Shown piece by piece: positions 1 through 5,069 of a stretch of 6,809 nt of DNA. Made by a program: the position numbers and the translations under genes. Source of the stretch: Oxalobacteraceae bacterium UBA5157 (lineage in GTDB: Bacteria > Pseudomonadota > Gammaproteobacteria > Burkholderiales > Burkholderiaceae_D); contig DHXL01000294.1 in NCBI GenBank assembly GCA_002415335.1, positions 6,625 to 13,433 of the forward strand, given 5' to 3'. The notes beneath the pieces were generated by a model, which was given only the letters and a program-made list of their open reading frames with translations, did no database searches and was not told the origin of the DNA. The stretch's first letter is position 1. Each line of letters begins with the position of its first letter.

Positions 1-55
1 AACAGAGTTACTTGGTGACGTGAGGCCGACTTGCCGGCATCTAGCCATTGGGCAA

Positions 56-107
56 CGGTTAGCTTGGCAGTGGCGAACCCTTAGTGGACACCGCTGCCAT
101 GCAACCG
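56..107 (+). other. Long imperfect hairpin followed by a purine tract
   Basis: An arm at 56-73 can fold on 91-107. CGGTT (56-60) pairs with AACCG (103-107), GC with GC across a bulged A61, and GGCAGTGG (66-73) with CCGCTGCC (91-98), with one T-T mismatch and one G-T wobble. The loop is 74-90. It is followed by a GGAGG/GGAAG purine tract (107-126) and the start-stop pair ATG TAA at 128-133. I do not recognise an RNA family. It may be a structured leader or the end of a transcript, and nothing else in 1-137 looks like a gene. Confidence 0.35.
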
Positions 108-138
108 GAGGGAGGAAGGAAGGAAGTATGTAAGTTAG

Positions 139-180
139 CCCTCCGAGCGAGGGGCATGGGAATCTAGATTCCAGAGCTCT
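139..180 (-). terminator. Weak terminator-like and palindromic region downstream of the Asp/Arg-rich lipoprotein
   Basis: Read on the minus strand, a 5-bp stem (CCCTC/GAGGG, 139-153) is followed by a moderately T-rich stretch and could end the transcript of the gene at 211-444. Next to it are two perfect palindromes back to back: GGAATCTAGATTCC (159-172) and AGAGCTCT (173-180). The terminator role is weak because the T run is broken. Confidence 0.3.
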
Positions 181-210
181 CCCGCATGGCCTGACCGCTT
201 CAGCGATGGT

Positions 211-444
211 CTAATAGCGGTTGTCGCCACCCCTGTATTCGTTGCCGCCTCGGTCGCCTTGATGGTCTTTGCCATCCTTGTCGCGGCGGTGGTCATCCCG
301 GTTGTCATCGTCGCGGCGGTCATTCCGGTCGCCGCGGTCATGACTATAGCCTCCATCTCCGCCGCCATATGGCGCCGCGACTACGCAACCGCCGAGTAAC
401 ACGGACAACACGGCCAGCGCAAACAAAATCGAGAGACGTTTCAT
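211..444 (-). CDS. Small Asp/Arg-rich lipoprotein, unknown function
   Basis: This is a 77-residue protein. Residues 1-19 form a lipoprotein signal peptide (MKRLS, then a hydrophobic stretch) ending in a clear lipobox, LGGC, with Cys20 as the lipidated residue. The mature part is only about 58 residues. It opens with VVAAPYGGG and continues as a charged low-complexity stretch of Asp, Arg, Gly, His and Asn (repeated DR, RDD and DRG units) with no recognisable fold. The start at 444 is chosen because the signal peptide begins there and GGAG lies six bases upstream; an in-frame extension upstream has no signal-like character. Such short polyampholyte lipoproteins are common in Burkholderiales, and their function is generally unknown. 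It would be anchored in the outer or inner membrane facing the periplasm. It resembles the neighbour at 972-1283 in layout but not in sequence. Confidence 0.75.
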   Translation of the reverse strand: MKRLSILFALAVLSVLLGGCVVAAPYGGGDGGYSHDRGDRNDRRDDDNRDDHRRDKDGKDHQGDRGGNEYRGGDNRY

Positions 445-835
445 GGCAGGCTCCGCAACAATCGACGATATAGCTTTCGACAGTAAAGTCTCCTTGCAGT
501 TCACGGTGCATTCAACACCGCGTAGTCCGTCGTGTTGGTCCAGGATTGAAGAGATCCTGACCAAATCGGCCCGTGGATAACTAGGGTCACTTTCGGCTTT
601 TAGTACACAGGGGGAGTACACAGAATACAGGTCATGCTCATAGAGCCCCGCCAGCACTACGTTTCCAGCCGATCACCATTTTCCGGGCGTTGCGCGAAAC
701 ACAGCGGGAAAGAAGCCTGGGGCGAACTGTCGAGAAGTTTTCATTTCGATCCGCCGGCTTTTTCGCAATCGACTGCGGAATGTCAAAGCAATCACGATAC
801 CGCCTTGTTAAGATTTGTACCTGCCTCCACAGAAG
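445..835. other. Gene-free stretch upstream of the Asp/Arg-rich lipoprotein
   Basis: No convincing gene is present; the ORFs on either strand at 634-855 have no recognisable domain and no good ribosome binding site. On the lipoprotein's leader side there are two perfect-stem hairpins: CGGTG/CACCG (504-520) and a 9-bp stem with one bulge, GGT-C-CAGGAT/ATCCTG-ACC (537-562). A direct repeat AGTACACAG occurs at 602-610 and 615-623. The lipoprotein promoter is probably within 445-600 but no clear -35/-10 pair stands out. Confidence 0.4.
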
Positions 836-904
836 AGCAGAATCTAGCGCCATAGAAACGCGCTACTACCGGCGCCGGCGGTCGGGAAATATACCGGCAC
901 CAAT
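836..904 (+). ncRNA. C4-like antisense RNA, copy A
   Basis: The segment starts with AGCAGAAT and then folds into two hairpins. Hairpin 1 is TAGCGC (845-850) with GCGCTA (860-865) and a 9-base loop CATAGAAAC. Hairpin 2 is GGCGCCGG (871-878) with CCGGCACC (894-901), one mismatch, and a 15-base loop starting CGGTCGGGAAA. The same order and the motif TACTACCGG recur in copy B at 1529-1605. Hairpin 2 differs between copies by a compensatory change (C-G here, T-A there), which argues for a selected RNA fold. Layout and sequence resemble the phage P1/P7 C4 and P4 CI antisense RNAs, recalled from knowledge of those families and not searched. A strong terminator hairpin begins seven bases downstream. 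No matching target lies right after this copy, so it may act in trans or be a relic. Confidence 0.6.
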
Positions 905-910
905 TCAACG

Positions 911-950
911 TAAAAGGCCCGCATCGGTTCCTTCCGATGCGGGCCTTTTA
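911..950. terminator. Strong, probably bidirectional rho-independent terminator
   Basis: This is a perfect 17-bp inverted repeat: TAAAAGGCCCGCATCGG (911-927) and its exact complement (934-950), with a six-base loop TTCCTT. The stem ends in four A-T pairs, so a short T run follows the GC-rich part on either strand. On the minus strand it lies 21 bases past the stop of the lipoprotein at 972-1283. On the plus strand it would end an RNA containing C4-like copy A. Confidence 0.9.
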
Positions 951-971
951 ACGTCGCGTCGTTGCGCGATT

Positions 972-1283
972 TCAACGGCCGCGGCGGTCACCGTTCCAGT
1001 GGCCATCGCGATGATGTCCACGGTGGTGCCAGTGGCGCCCTTCACCGTGAATGCCGAACCCGAATTCCAGCGTCGGGCCGCCATAGATCGGCGCTCCATA
1101 AGCCGGCGCCACTCCATAAATATCCGGGCCATACGGTCCGTACGGATACGAGCCGTATGCCGGGTATGCCGGATAAGCGGGATAGCCTGCGTCGTAAGGA
1201 ACCACCGCGCATCCGGTCAGCAAGGCCACGAGAAATAGCGAAACGATTGGGCGGCTCGCCGCGCCTCTGGTAATAGTGTTCAT
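972..1283 (-). CDS. Tyr/Pro/Gly-rich lipoprotein with His/Arg-rich tail
   Basis: This is a 103-residue protein. The start at 1283 gives a lipoprotein signal peptide (MNTITRGAASRP, then a hydrophobic core) ending in LLTGC, so Cys25 would be lipidated. Mature residues about 30-50 contain tandem PAY/YPY/YGP units; the middle has YGAPIYGGP and the tail is rich in His, Arg, Gly and Trp (HWHHRGHHRDGHW), which could bind metal or be surface exposed. An in-frame extension upstream to 1418 exists but would bury the signal peptide, so it is rejected. The ribosome binding site before this start is weak. Similar short glycine/tyrosine-rich lipoproteins are frequent in Burkholderiales and have no assigned role. 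A strong terminator hairpin follows its stop. Confidence 0.75.
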   Translation of the reverse strand: MNTITRGAASRPIVSLFLVALLTGCAVVPYDAGYPAYPAYPAYGSYPYGPYGPDIYGVAPAYGAPIYGGPTLEFGFGIHGEGRHWHHRGHHRDGHWNGDRRGR

Positions 1284-1412
1284 GTTGATTAGAGCCGGCC
1301 GGAACGCAGATGTTCTCGCCTTTCTCGCTTTGGCCGGCACTGTTTGGTATCCAGATGTAACCATCCGATCGGTTCTACTGCGCAGCTGTATCTCAGCGTG
1401 CGTTATCGCACA

Positions 1413-1471
1413 GAACACAAGCGATCTTCATCGCATAATGCATGTGTTCGATCGCTCTCCAACGCGGAGAG
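1413..1471. repeat. Tandem inverted repeats between the lipoprotein and C4-like copy B
   Basis: GAACACA (1413-1419) and TGTGTTC (1443-1449) are perfect complements enclosing a smaller perfect hairpin, GCGAT-CTTC-ATCGC (1421-1434). Six bases later comes CTCTCC-AACGC-GGAGAG (1455-1471), again perfect. There is no T run, so these are not terminators. They could be operators or RNA leader structures of the C4-like transcript. Confidence 0.4.
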
Positions 1472-1488
1472 AAATCGAGACCGCAAGC

Positions 1489-1517
1489 TTGTCCATAACA
1501 GGTTAATCAAAAGAAAT
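1489..1517 (+). promoter_or_regulatory. Possible weak promoter for C4-like copy B
   Basis: TTGTCC (1489-1494) and AGAAAT (1512-1517) are 17 bases apart and lie just upstream of the C4-like motif at 1529. The -10 match is poor, so this is only a positional suggestion. Confidence 0.2.
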
Positions 1518-1528
1518 AGCTTGCGCGT

Positions 1529-1605
1529 AGCGGAATGGGTGTCATGCCCAAACGGCACCCTGTTACTACCGGGGCTGGCGGTCGGGAAACATACCAGCAC
1601 CAAAT
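1529..1605 (+). ncRNA. C4-like antisense RNA, copy B, with downstream targets
   Basis: AGCGGAAT (1529-1536) leads into hairpin 1, GGGTGTC (1537-1543) with GGCACCC (1554-1560, one G-T wobble) and loop ATGCCCAAAC. After TGTTACTACC comes hairpin 2, GGGGCTGG (1571-1578) with CCAGCACC (1594-1601, one mismatch) and a 15-base loop. A run of six T follows at 1605-1610. The two loops are complementary to two sites about 100 bases downstream, the arrangement known for phage P1 C4 RNA, where the antisense is cut from the leader of the mRNA it controls and pairs with it at two places. In that system the RNA represses the antirepressor operon and so keeps immunity. Here the downstream operon is reduced to a short leader ORF and an ash/Icd-like ORF. 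Confidence 0.7.
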
Positions 1606-1610
1606 TTTTT

Positions 1611-1632
1611 CCAGCGGCAACTGGTACGCTGG
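1611..1632 (+). other. Hairpin between the C4-like RNA and its candidate targets
   Basis: CCAGCG (1611-1616) pairs perfectly with CGCTGG (1627-1632). It directly follows the T run after the C4-like motif and may be a processing or pausing element that separates the antisense RNA from the mRNA part of the transcript. This role is inferred from position only. Confidence 0.35.
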
Positions 1633-1655
1633 ATTGCGCCCCGCCGTGGGGAGCG

Positions 1656-1685
1656 CGCTTGGGCGACACGCTCTCACACCGACCG
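1656..1685 (+). promoter_or_regulatory. Candidate antisense target sites a and b
   Basis: Site a: CGCTTGGGC (1656-1664) pairs with the loop-1 region GCCCAAACG (1546-1554) with one mismatch, and the adjoining GACAC (1665-1669) pairs with GTGTC (1539-1543). Together this gives 13 pairs across a two-base bulge. Site b: CCGACCG (1679-1685) is the exact complement of CGGTCGG in the loop of hairpin 2, present in both copies. The two sites lie in the same order relation expected for C4 a/b targets, 33 bases or more upstream of the leader ORF. Confidence 0.55.
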
Positions 1686-1701
1686 GGCGCAAGGCGGTAG
1701 A

Positions 1702-1715
1702 TGTCAAAGTTGACA
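1702..1715. promoter_or_regulatory. Inverted repeat TGTCAA-AG-TTGACA
   Basis: This is a perfect 6-bp inverted repeat with a two-base spacer, sitting two bases before the leader ORF start. It contains a perfect -35 hexamer on each strand, but no good -10 lies at 16-18 bases on either side. It could be an operator or a small hairpin covering the start region of the leader ORF. Confidence 0.3.
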
Positions 1716-1717
1716 GG

Positions 1718-1786
1718 ATGGCGCCGCACGGGATTTCACACATAATGCAAATGCTCGTTGTCTCTTCCGCTTCCCCATGGCGGTAG
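1718..1786 (+). CDS. Short leader ORF (22 aa) between C4 targets and terminator
   Basis: ATG at 1718 is preceded by ACAGG and opens a 22-codon frame, MAPHGISHIMQMLVVSSASPWR, ending with TAG at 1784-1786, only six bases before the terminator stem. In P1-type immunity operons a small Icd-like frame is translated in the same place and coupled to the next gene, and this ORF is placed like that. The same frame is open back through the C4-like motif to 1535, which is why databases often carry such translations as hypothetical proteins. Whether it is translated is unknown; its distance to the terminator would suit attenuation. Confidence 0.3.
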   Translation: MAPHGISHIMQMLVVSSASPWR

Positions 1787-1970
1787 ATTTAGCCCGCGCA
1801 TCGCAAGATGCGCGGGTATTTTATTTGCGCGTCAATCCGCTCGTTTCCATCCGATCAAATCCTGTTGTTCCCCGCGATCGATGACTGCGCCGGTTGGTGC
1901 CGTCCCGATCACCACATCGGACGAATCCACATACGCGGGGCACCAGCGCCGTACAGCTCGCGCGGATTGA
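1746..1970 (+). pseudogene. ash/Icd-like phage ORF, probably a remnant
   Basis: The frame is open from 1746 to the TGA at 1968-1970, but its only early start is TTG at 1758, giving 70 residues that read across the terminator hairpin. The stretch with ARQSARFHPIKSCC and SMTAPVGAV resembles the repeated Cys/Ser-rich motif I recall from the ash and Icd-like hypothetical proteins that follow C4 RNAs in proteobacterial prophages and satellites. That likeness is from memory, not from a search. The last 20 codons overlap the opposite-strand receiver-domain remnant, so the original 3' end has been replaced and the ORF is probably truncated. It may need a frameshift or processing to join the leader ORF. 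Confidence 0.35.
1793..1826 (+). terminator. Rho-independent terminator after the leader ORF
   Basis: CCCGCGCATC (1793-1802) pairs perfectly with GATGCGCGGG (1807-1816) around the tetraloop GCAA, followed by TATTTTATTT. It is directional for the plus strand. It lies just after the leader ORF stop and inside the ash-like frame, so it may act as an attenuator for anything downstream. Confidence 0.85.
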
Positions 1971-2528
1971 TCGGCTTGCAGAGGTGATCGTTCATGCCGG
2001 CCGCCAGGCAATCCAGGCGATCCGCTTGCATCGCATGCGCGGTCATCGCGATGATCGGCAACACGCTGAAACGCGGGTCGGCGCGGATCCGCCGTGTCAC
2101 GTCATAGCCGTCCATTTCCGGCATCTGCACATCCATCAACACCAGGCCGTAGTGCGCAGGGTCGGCTGCCAATAGCCGTTCGAGCGCGATGCGGCCATTG
2201 GCGGCGACGTCGGTCACGATACCGGCCGCCTGCGTCAGTTCGAGCGCGATTTGCTGATTGATCATATCGTCTTCCGCCAGCAGCACGCGCAACGCGCGAA
2301 AGCGCGGCACGGCGATGCGCGTGCCTGGCTGGGCAACCCGCGCACTCGGCGCAACCATGCCAATCACGGTCTCGATCAGCGCCGCCGGCAGCAGCGGCTT
2401 GCTCAACACCGCGGCGGCGACTTCAGCGCGCGATCCTGTTGCACCGCCTCGACCAGCGCCATGCCGTCGAAATCGGGCATCTGCCAGTCGGCGACGACGA
2501 TCGCATAAGGGCGCTGCGTGACGCCGCG
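1909..2528 (-). pseudogene. Broken hybrid histidine kinase: two receiver-domain remnants
   Basis: Two pieces lie in different frames. The 5' piece (2528-2403, after an in-frame TAG) encodes the middle of a receiver domain with VVADWQMPDFDG, then LVEAVQQDRAL, and stops. The 3' piece (from about 2420 down to 1909) starts as the tail of that same domain, AAAVLSKPLLPAAL, a linker, and then a complete second receiver domain: acidic pair in LLAEDD, phospho-acceptor Asp in LMDVQMPEMDG, Thr in MTAHA and Lys in CKPI. About 25-30 residues of the first domain, including its MTA-type strand, are deleted and the frame is broken. The kinase core (sensor, HisKA, HATPase) is absent. The order REC-REC matches the C-terminus of large hybrid kinases. 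The C-terminal end LYGAGAPRMWIRPMW looks altered and lies against the phage-like block. The second domain could still fold, but no good start or ribosome site is present. Confidence 0.75.
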
Positions 2529-2535
2529 CTATCGA

Positions 2536-3504
2536 TTACTTCGTCGTGAATGACCAACTGCGACTCGCCGCCGCGCCATCCACGGTGCCGCTGAACGTGA
2601 CGTCATAGACAGTGCCGGCCGCCAGCACATCGAGCGGGATGATGGCGGCGGCAGAAGGCCCACTTATCTGTGTTGGATCTACCTCCGGAAATACTGGTTG
2701 AGTAGTCAGCGGCGTGCCGCCGCGCGGCTGTACGGAAAACGTCGTCACAGTGACGGTACTTGTGATATCGGCATGCACGCTGATCGGGAACCCGACCTCA
2801 TTGTGGTTCGGCACCGGACGCGGCGTCTCGGTGGCGCTGAAAAAAGTGGTGGGAATATCGGATTGATTGTTGACCGGGTACACCACGAACTTGCCCTTGC
2901 CGAGGCCGCTAGTCAACCCGTTCGCGGTGAAATCGGTGGTGAAGTAGGTGGCGCCGCTGGCCGAAGTCGCCGCGCCGGCGCCGGCATCCGTGAACACCGG
3001 CTCGAAGATGACGAAGCGGTGAAAAATCGCCGTAATCAAATCGTTCGCCGCGTTGACGCCGGAGGTATCACCGGTTTTGGCGATGACTTCGCCATACGCG
3101 AATTCGCCCGGCCCGAACTGGTAGCCGGCCACCGATAAACGGTTGGTGACGTCTGTCGGGTCGGTAATTGGCGGCCCAAGATTTATGCCGGTAAATCCGG
3201 GTTTGCCAACGGTCTGAGTATGCGTGATGGTGTCGTTCAACGCCTGATAGTTGGAATGGCCTTGCGCCGCTGTGTCCACAAACGCGTTACGCGACAGCGT
3301 CGACAGGCCGACCTGCTGGCGCCGCAAGTTGAACTGGTTGAAACCGTCGGTCGCTTGTTGCGCGAGAGACACTTGCGGCGGCGGTGGCGCCGCCGCCGTG
3401 CTCGAAGAACCGCCACCACCGCCGCAGGCGGCCAGCAATGAAGATGTCAATAGCAGAGGAATCAGATAGCGTGCGCGCAGGGAGGTGCGACGGGTTGGAC
3501 ACAT
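2536..3504 (-). CDS. CAP/SCP-like domain lipoprotein with Ig-like C-terminus
   Basis: This is a 322-residue protein. The chosen start at 3504 gives an Arg-rich n-region, a hydrophobic core and the lipobox LAAC with Cys27, followed by a Gly5-Ser3 and Pro4 linker (28-43). An upstream in-frame Met would place a second hydrophobic stretch before the signal, so it is rejected; GGAGAGG lies upstream of 3504. Residues about 48-190 look like a CAP (SCP/PR-1) domain: helix FNQFNLRRQQVGL, AAQGHSNY with His83, AYGEVIA with Glu139 in the place of the family's GENIA, and FHRFVIFEP with His162 in the place of the HR motif, then DAGAG. Residues about 240-322 are beta-rich with VYDVTFSGTVDG and end in SWSFTTK, typical of a bacterial Ig-like module. 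CAP proteins in bacteria are secreted or surface-bound; roles range from lipid binding to unknown, so no substrate is claimed. It follows tctE at 137 bp on the same strand and its stop lies eight bases before the kinase remnant. Confidence 0.8.
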   Translation of the reverse strand: MCPTRRTSLRARYLIPLLLTSSLLAACGGGGGSSSTAAAPPPPQVSLAQQATDGFNQFNLRRQQVGLSTLSRNAFVDTAAQGHSNYQALNDTITHTQTVGKPGFTGINLGPPITDPTDVTNRLSVAGYQFGPGEFAYGEVIAKTGDTSGVNAANDLITAIFHRFVIFEPVFTDAGAGAATSASGATYFTTDFTANGLTSGLGKGKFVVYPVNNQSDIPTTFFSATETPRPVPNHNEVGFPISVHADITSTVTVTTFSVQPRGGTPLTTQPVFPEVDPTQISGPSAAAIIPLDVLAAGTVYDVTFSGTVDGAAASRSWSFTTK

Positions 3505-3641
3505 AAGAGGCCTCTCCAGAAAGCAATACAGAAACAGGAATATGCCGATCGGCAATGCTGGCGGACAACGCCGAGCCGGGCAGTGGTAATGGCTATTCTA
3601 CTGCGGCGCGCGCCGCGCCGCCCGGCCGATCGGGGTCTTGA
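3505..3641. promoter_or_regulatory. Intergenic region with palindromes upstream of the CAP lipoprotein
   Basis: Perfect palindromes cluster here: AGAGGCCTCT (3506-3515), which overlaps the ribosome binding site; TGCCGATCGGCA (3543-3554); GCGGCGCGCGCCGC (3603-3616); and CCGATCGG (3626-3633). The last two lie just past the tctE stop but lack a T run. They may be operators or a weak terminator. No convincing -35/-10 pair was found. Confidence 0.35.
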
Positions 3642-5069
3642 CTACGAGCACGGAAAGCGCAGCGTCACCTTCAGGCCCGTGCCGCTGCAACCTTCCGCCA
3701 GCGCCAGTTCGGCGCCGTGCAGCAACGCGATATCGCGCACGATCGCCAGTCCCAGACCGGCGCCGCCCGGATTGATTTGCTGCGCCGCCGCGGCGCGGTA
3801 GAACGGTGCGAATACGCGCTCGCGGTCGGCCGGCACGATGCCGGCACCGCTGTCTTCGACTTCCAATACAATCGCCGCGGCGGCTGCCGATTCATCGCGC
3901 GTCACACGTAGCGCCACCTGTCCGCCGGGCGGCGTGTAACGGAGCGCGTTGTCGACCAGGTTCGAGATCAATTCCTGCAGCAGCAGCGGGTTGCCGCACA
4001 CGTCGGTGTCCTGCGCGGCTTCCAGCGACAGGTCGATTTGCTTGCGCACCGCCTGCGGCGCCAGTTCGAGCCCGACCCGGCGCGCACAAGCGGCCAGCGA
4101 CACCGGCTTCATTTCGGCTTCGGCCGCGCCATGTTCGGTGCGCGCCAGCGTCAACAAACGATTCGCGAGATGGACGGTGGCATCGGTGGTATGCGCGATG
4201 CTCTCGACGATGGCGCGCATCGCCTGCGGATCGTTCTCGCGCAGCGCCAGTTCGGCCTGAGTCTTCAGCACCGTCAGCGGCGTGCGCAATTGATGCGATG
4301 CGTCGGCGATGAAGCGGCGCTGGCCCGCAATCAAGGTTTGCAGCCGCGCCATGTACCCGTTCATGGCCGCCACCAGCGGCCGCATTTCCTTGTGCACCAG
4401 CGCCGCATCGAAGTCCGACAAATCGGTTGGCGCGCGCGCCTCGACATCGGTTTTCAGCCGCATCAGGGGCCTCAGTACGAAGCGCACCGCGATCCATGCC
4501 AGCAGCGCGGCCGCAATCACGAGTGCGGCCTGGCGCCACAAGGTGTCGAGCAGGATCTTGCGCGACAAACCGAGTCGCGCGTCCATCGATTCACCGACCT
4601 GGATCAGCGCGATGCCGCGCATCGTGTCGTCATACACGGGTTGATACAGCGCCGCTATGCGCACCGCCTCGCCGCGATAACTGGCGTGATAGAAGCGCAC
4701 CAGCGCCGGATAGATATCGGAGCGCGGCACGTCGGGTGGCAGCGCCGGCAGGTCGGCGTAGCCCGATACGAATTCGCCGTTGATCCCGGTTACCTTGTAA
4801 TAAATCCGGCCCAGAGTGTCGGTTTCGAAACTGTCCAGTGCCACGTAGGGCACGTCCGCCACGACCTTGCCGCCGACGATGGCGACGCGCTCGGCCAGCG
4901 CGCGGGTGGAAGCCAGCAGCGACCGGTCATAGGCGAGATCGGCAACGTCGACTGCGTTGCGATAAACCGATACCGCGTCGATCGCGACCAGTATCAGCAG
5001 CGGAATCAGCAGCCAGCGCAGCAACTGGCCGCGCAAGCTGCCAAGCGGCTTGGTCGCCGCTTCACTCAT
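3642..5069 (-). CDS. tctE: TctE sensor histidine kinase of tricarboxylate uptake
   Basis: This is a 475-residue membrane histidine kinase, full length for the TctE family. A first membrane helix spans about 15-36, a periplasmic sensor region about 37-177, and a second helix about 178-199. A short HAMP-like linker then leads to the phospho-acceptor motif ASHQLRTPL with His259. The ATP-binding domain shows the N box (ISNLVDNALRY, Asn370 and Asn374), the G1 box DSGAG (406-410), the F motif VFAPFYR and the G2 box GGAGLGLAI (435-443), so all catalytic motifs are present. It would sense external citrate or related acids and phosphorylate TctD. The ATG overlaps the tctD stop by four bases (ATGA), and AGGA lies seven bases upstream, inside tctD, so the two are translationally coupled. 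No clear terminator follows. Confidence 0.93.
   Translation of the reverse strand: MSEAATKPLGSLRGQLLRWLLIPLLILVAIDAVSVYRNAVDVADLAYDRSLLASTRALAERVAIVGGKVVADVPYVALDSFETDTLGRIYYKVTGINGEFVSGYADLPALPPDVPRSDIYPALVRFYHASYRGEAVRIAALYQPVYDDTMRGIALIQVGESMDARLGLSRKILLDTLWRQAALVIAAALLAWIAVRFVLRPLMRLKTDVEARAPTDLSDFDAALVHKEMRPLVAAMNGYMARLQTLIAGQRRFIADASHQLRTPLTVLKTQAELALRENDPQAMRAIVESIAHTTDATVHLANRLLTLARTEHGAAEAEMKPVSLAACARRVGLELAPQAVRKQIDLSLEAAQDTDVCGNPLLLQELISNLVDNALRYTPPGGQVALRVTRDESAAAAAIVLEVEDSGAGIVPADRERVFAPFYRAAAAQQINPGGAGLGLAIVRDIALLHGAELALAEGCSGTGLKVTLRFPCS

Noticed and set aside
1..137. tRNA, RNase P RNA or retron RNA in the first bases
   Set aside because: No cloverleaf, none of the conserved RNase P segments I know, and no reverse transcriptase gene nearby.
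634..855. ORFs of 71-73 codons on both strands
   Set aside because: No domain, no signal peptide, no good ribosome binding site, and the frames overlap each other; treated as non-coding.
1284..1418. N-terminal extension of the Tyr-rich lipoprotein to 1418
   Set aside because: It would place 45 residues before a perfect lipoprotein signal peptide.
836..1605. The pair of repeats as a CRISPR array or insertion-sequence ends
   Set aside because: Only two copies 693 bp apart, in direct orientation, with covarying stems; this fits RNA genes, not CRISPR repeats or terminal inverted repeats.
1702..1746. A promoter formed by TTGACA at 1710-1715 and CATAAT at 1741-1746
   Set aside because: The spacer would be 25 bases, too long for a sigma-70 promoter.
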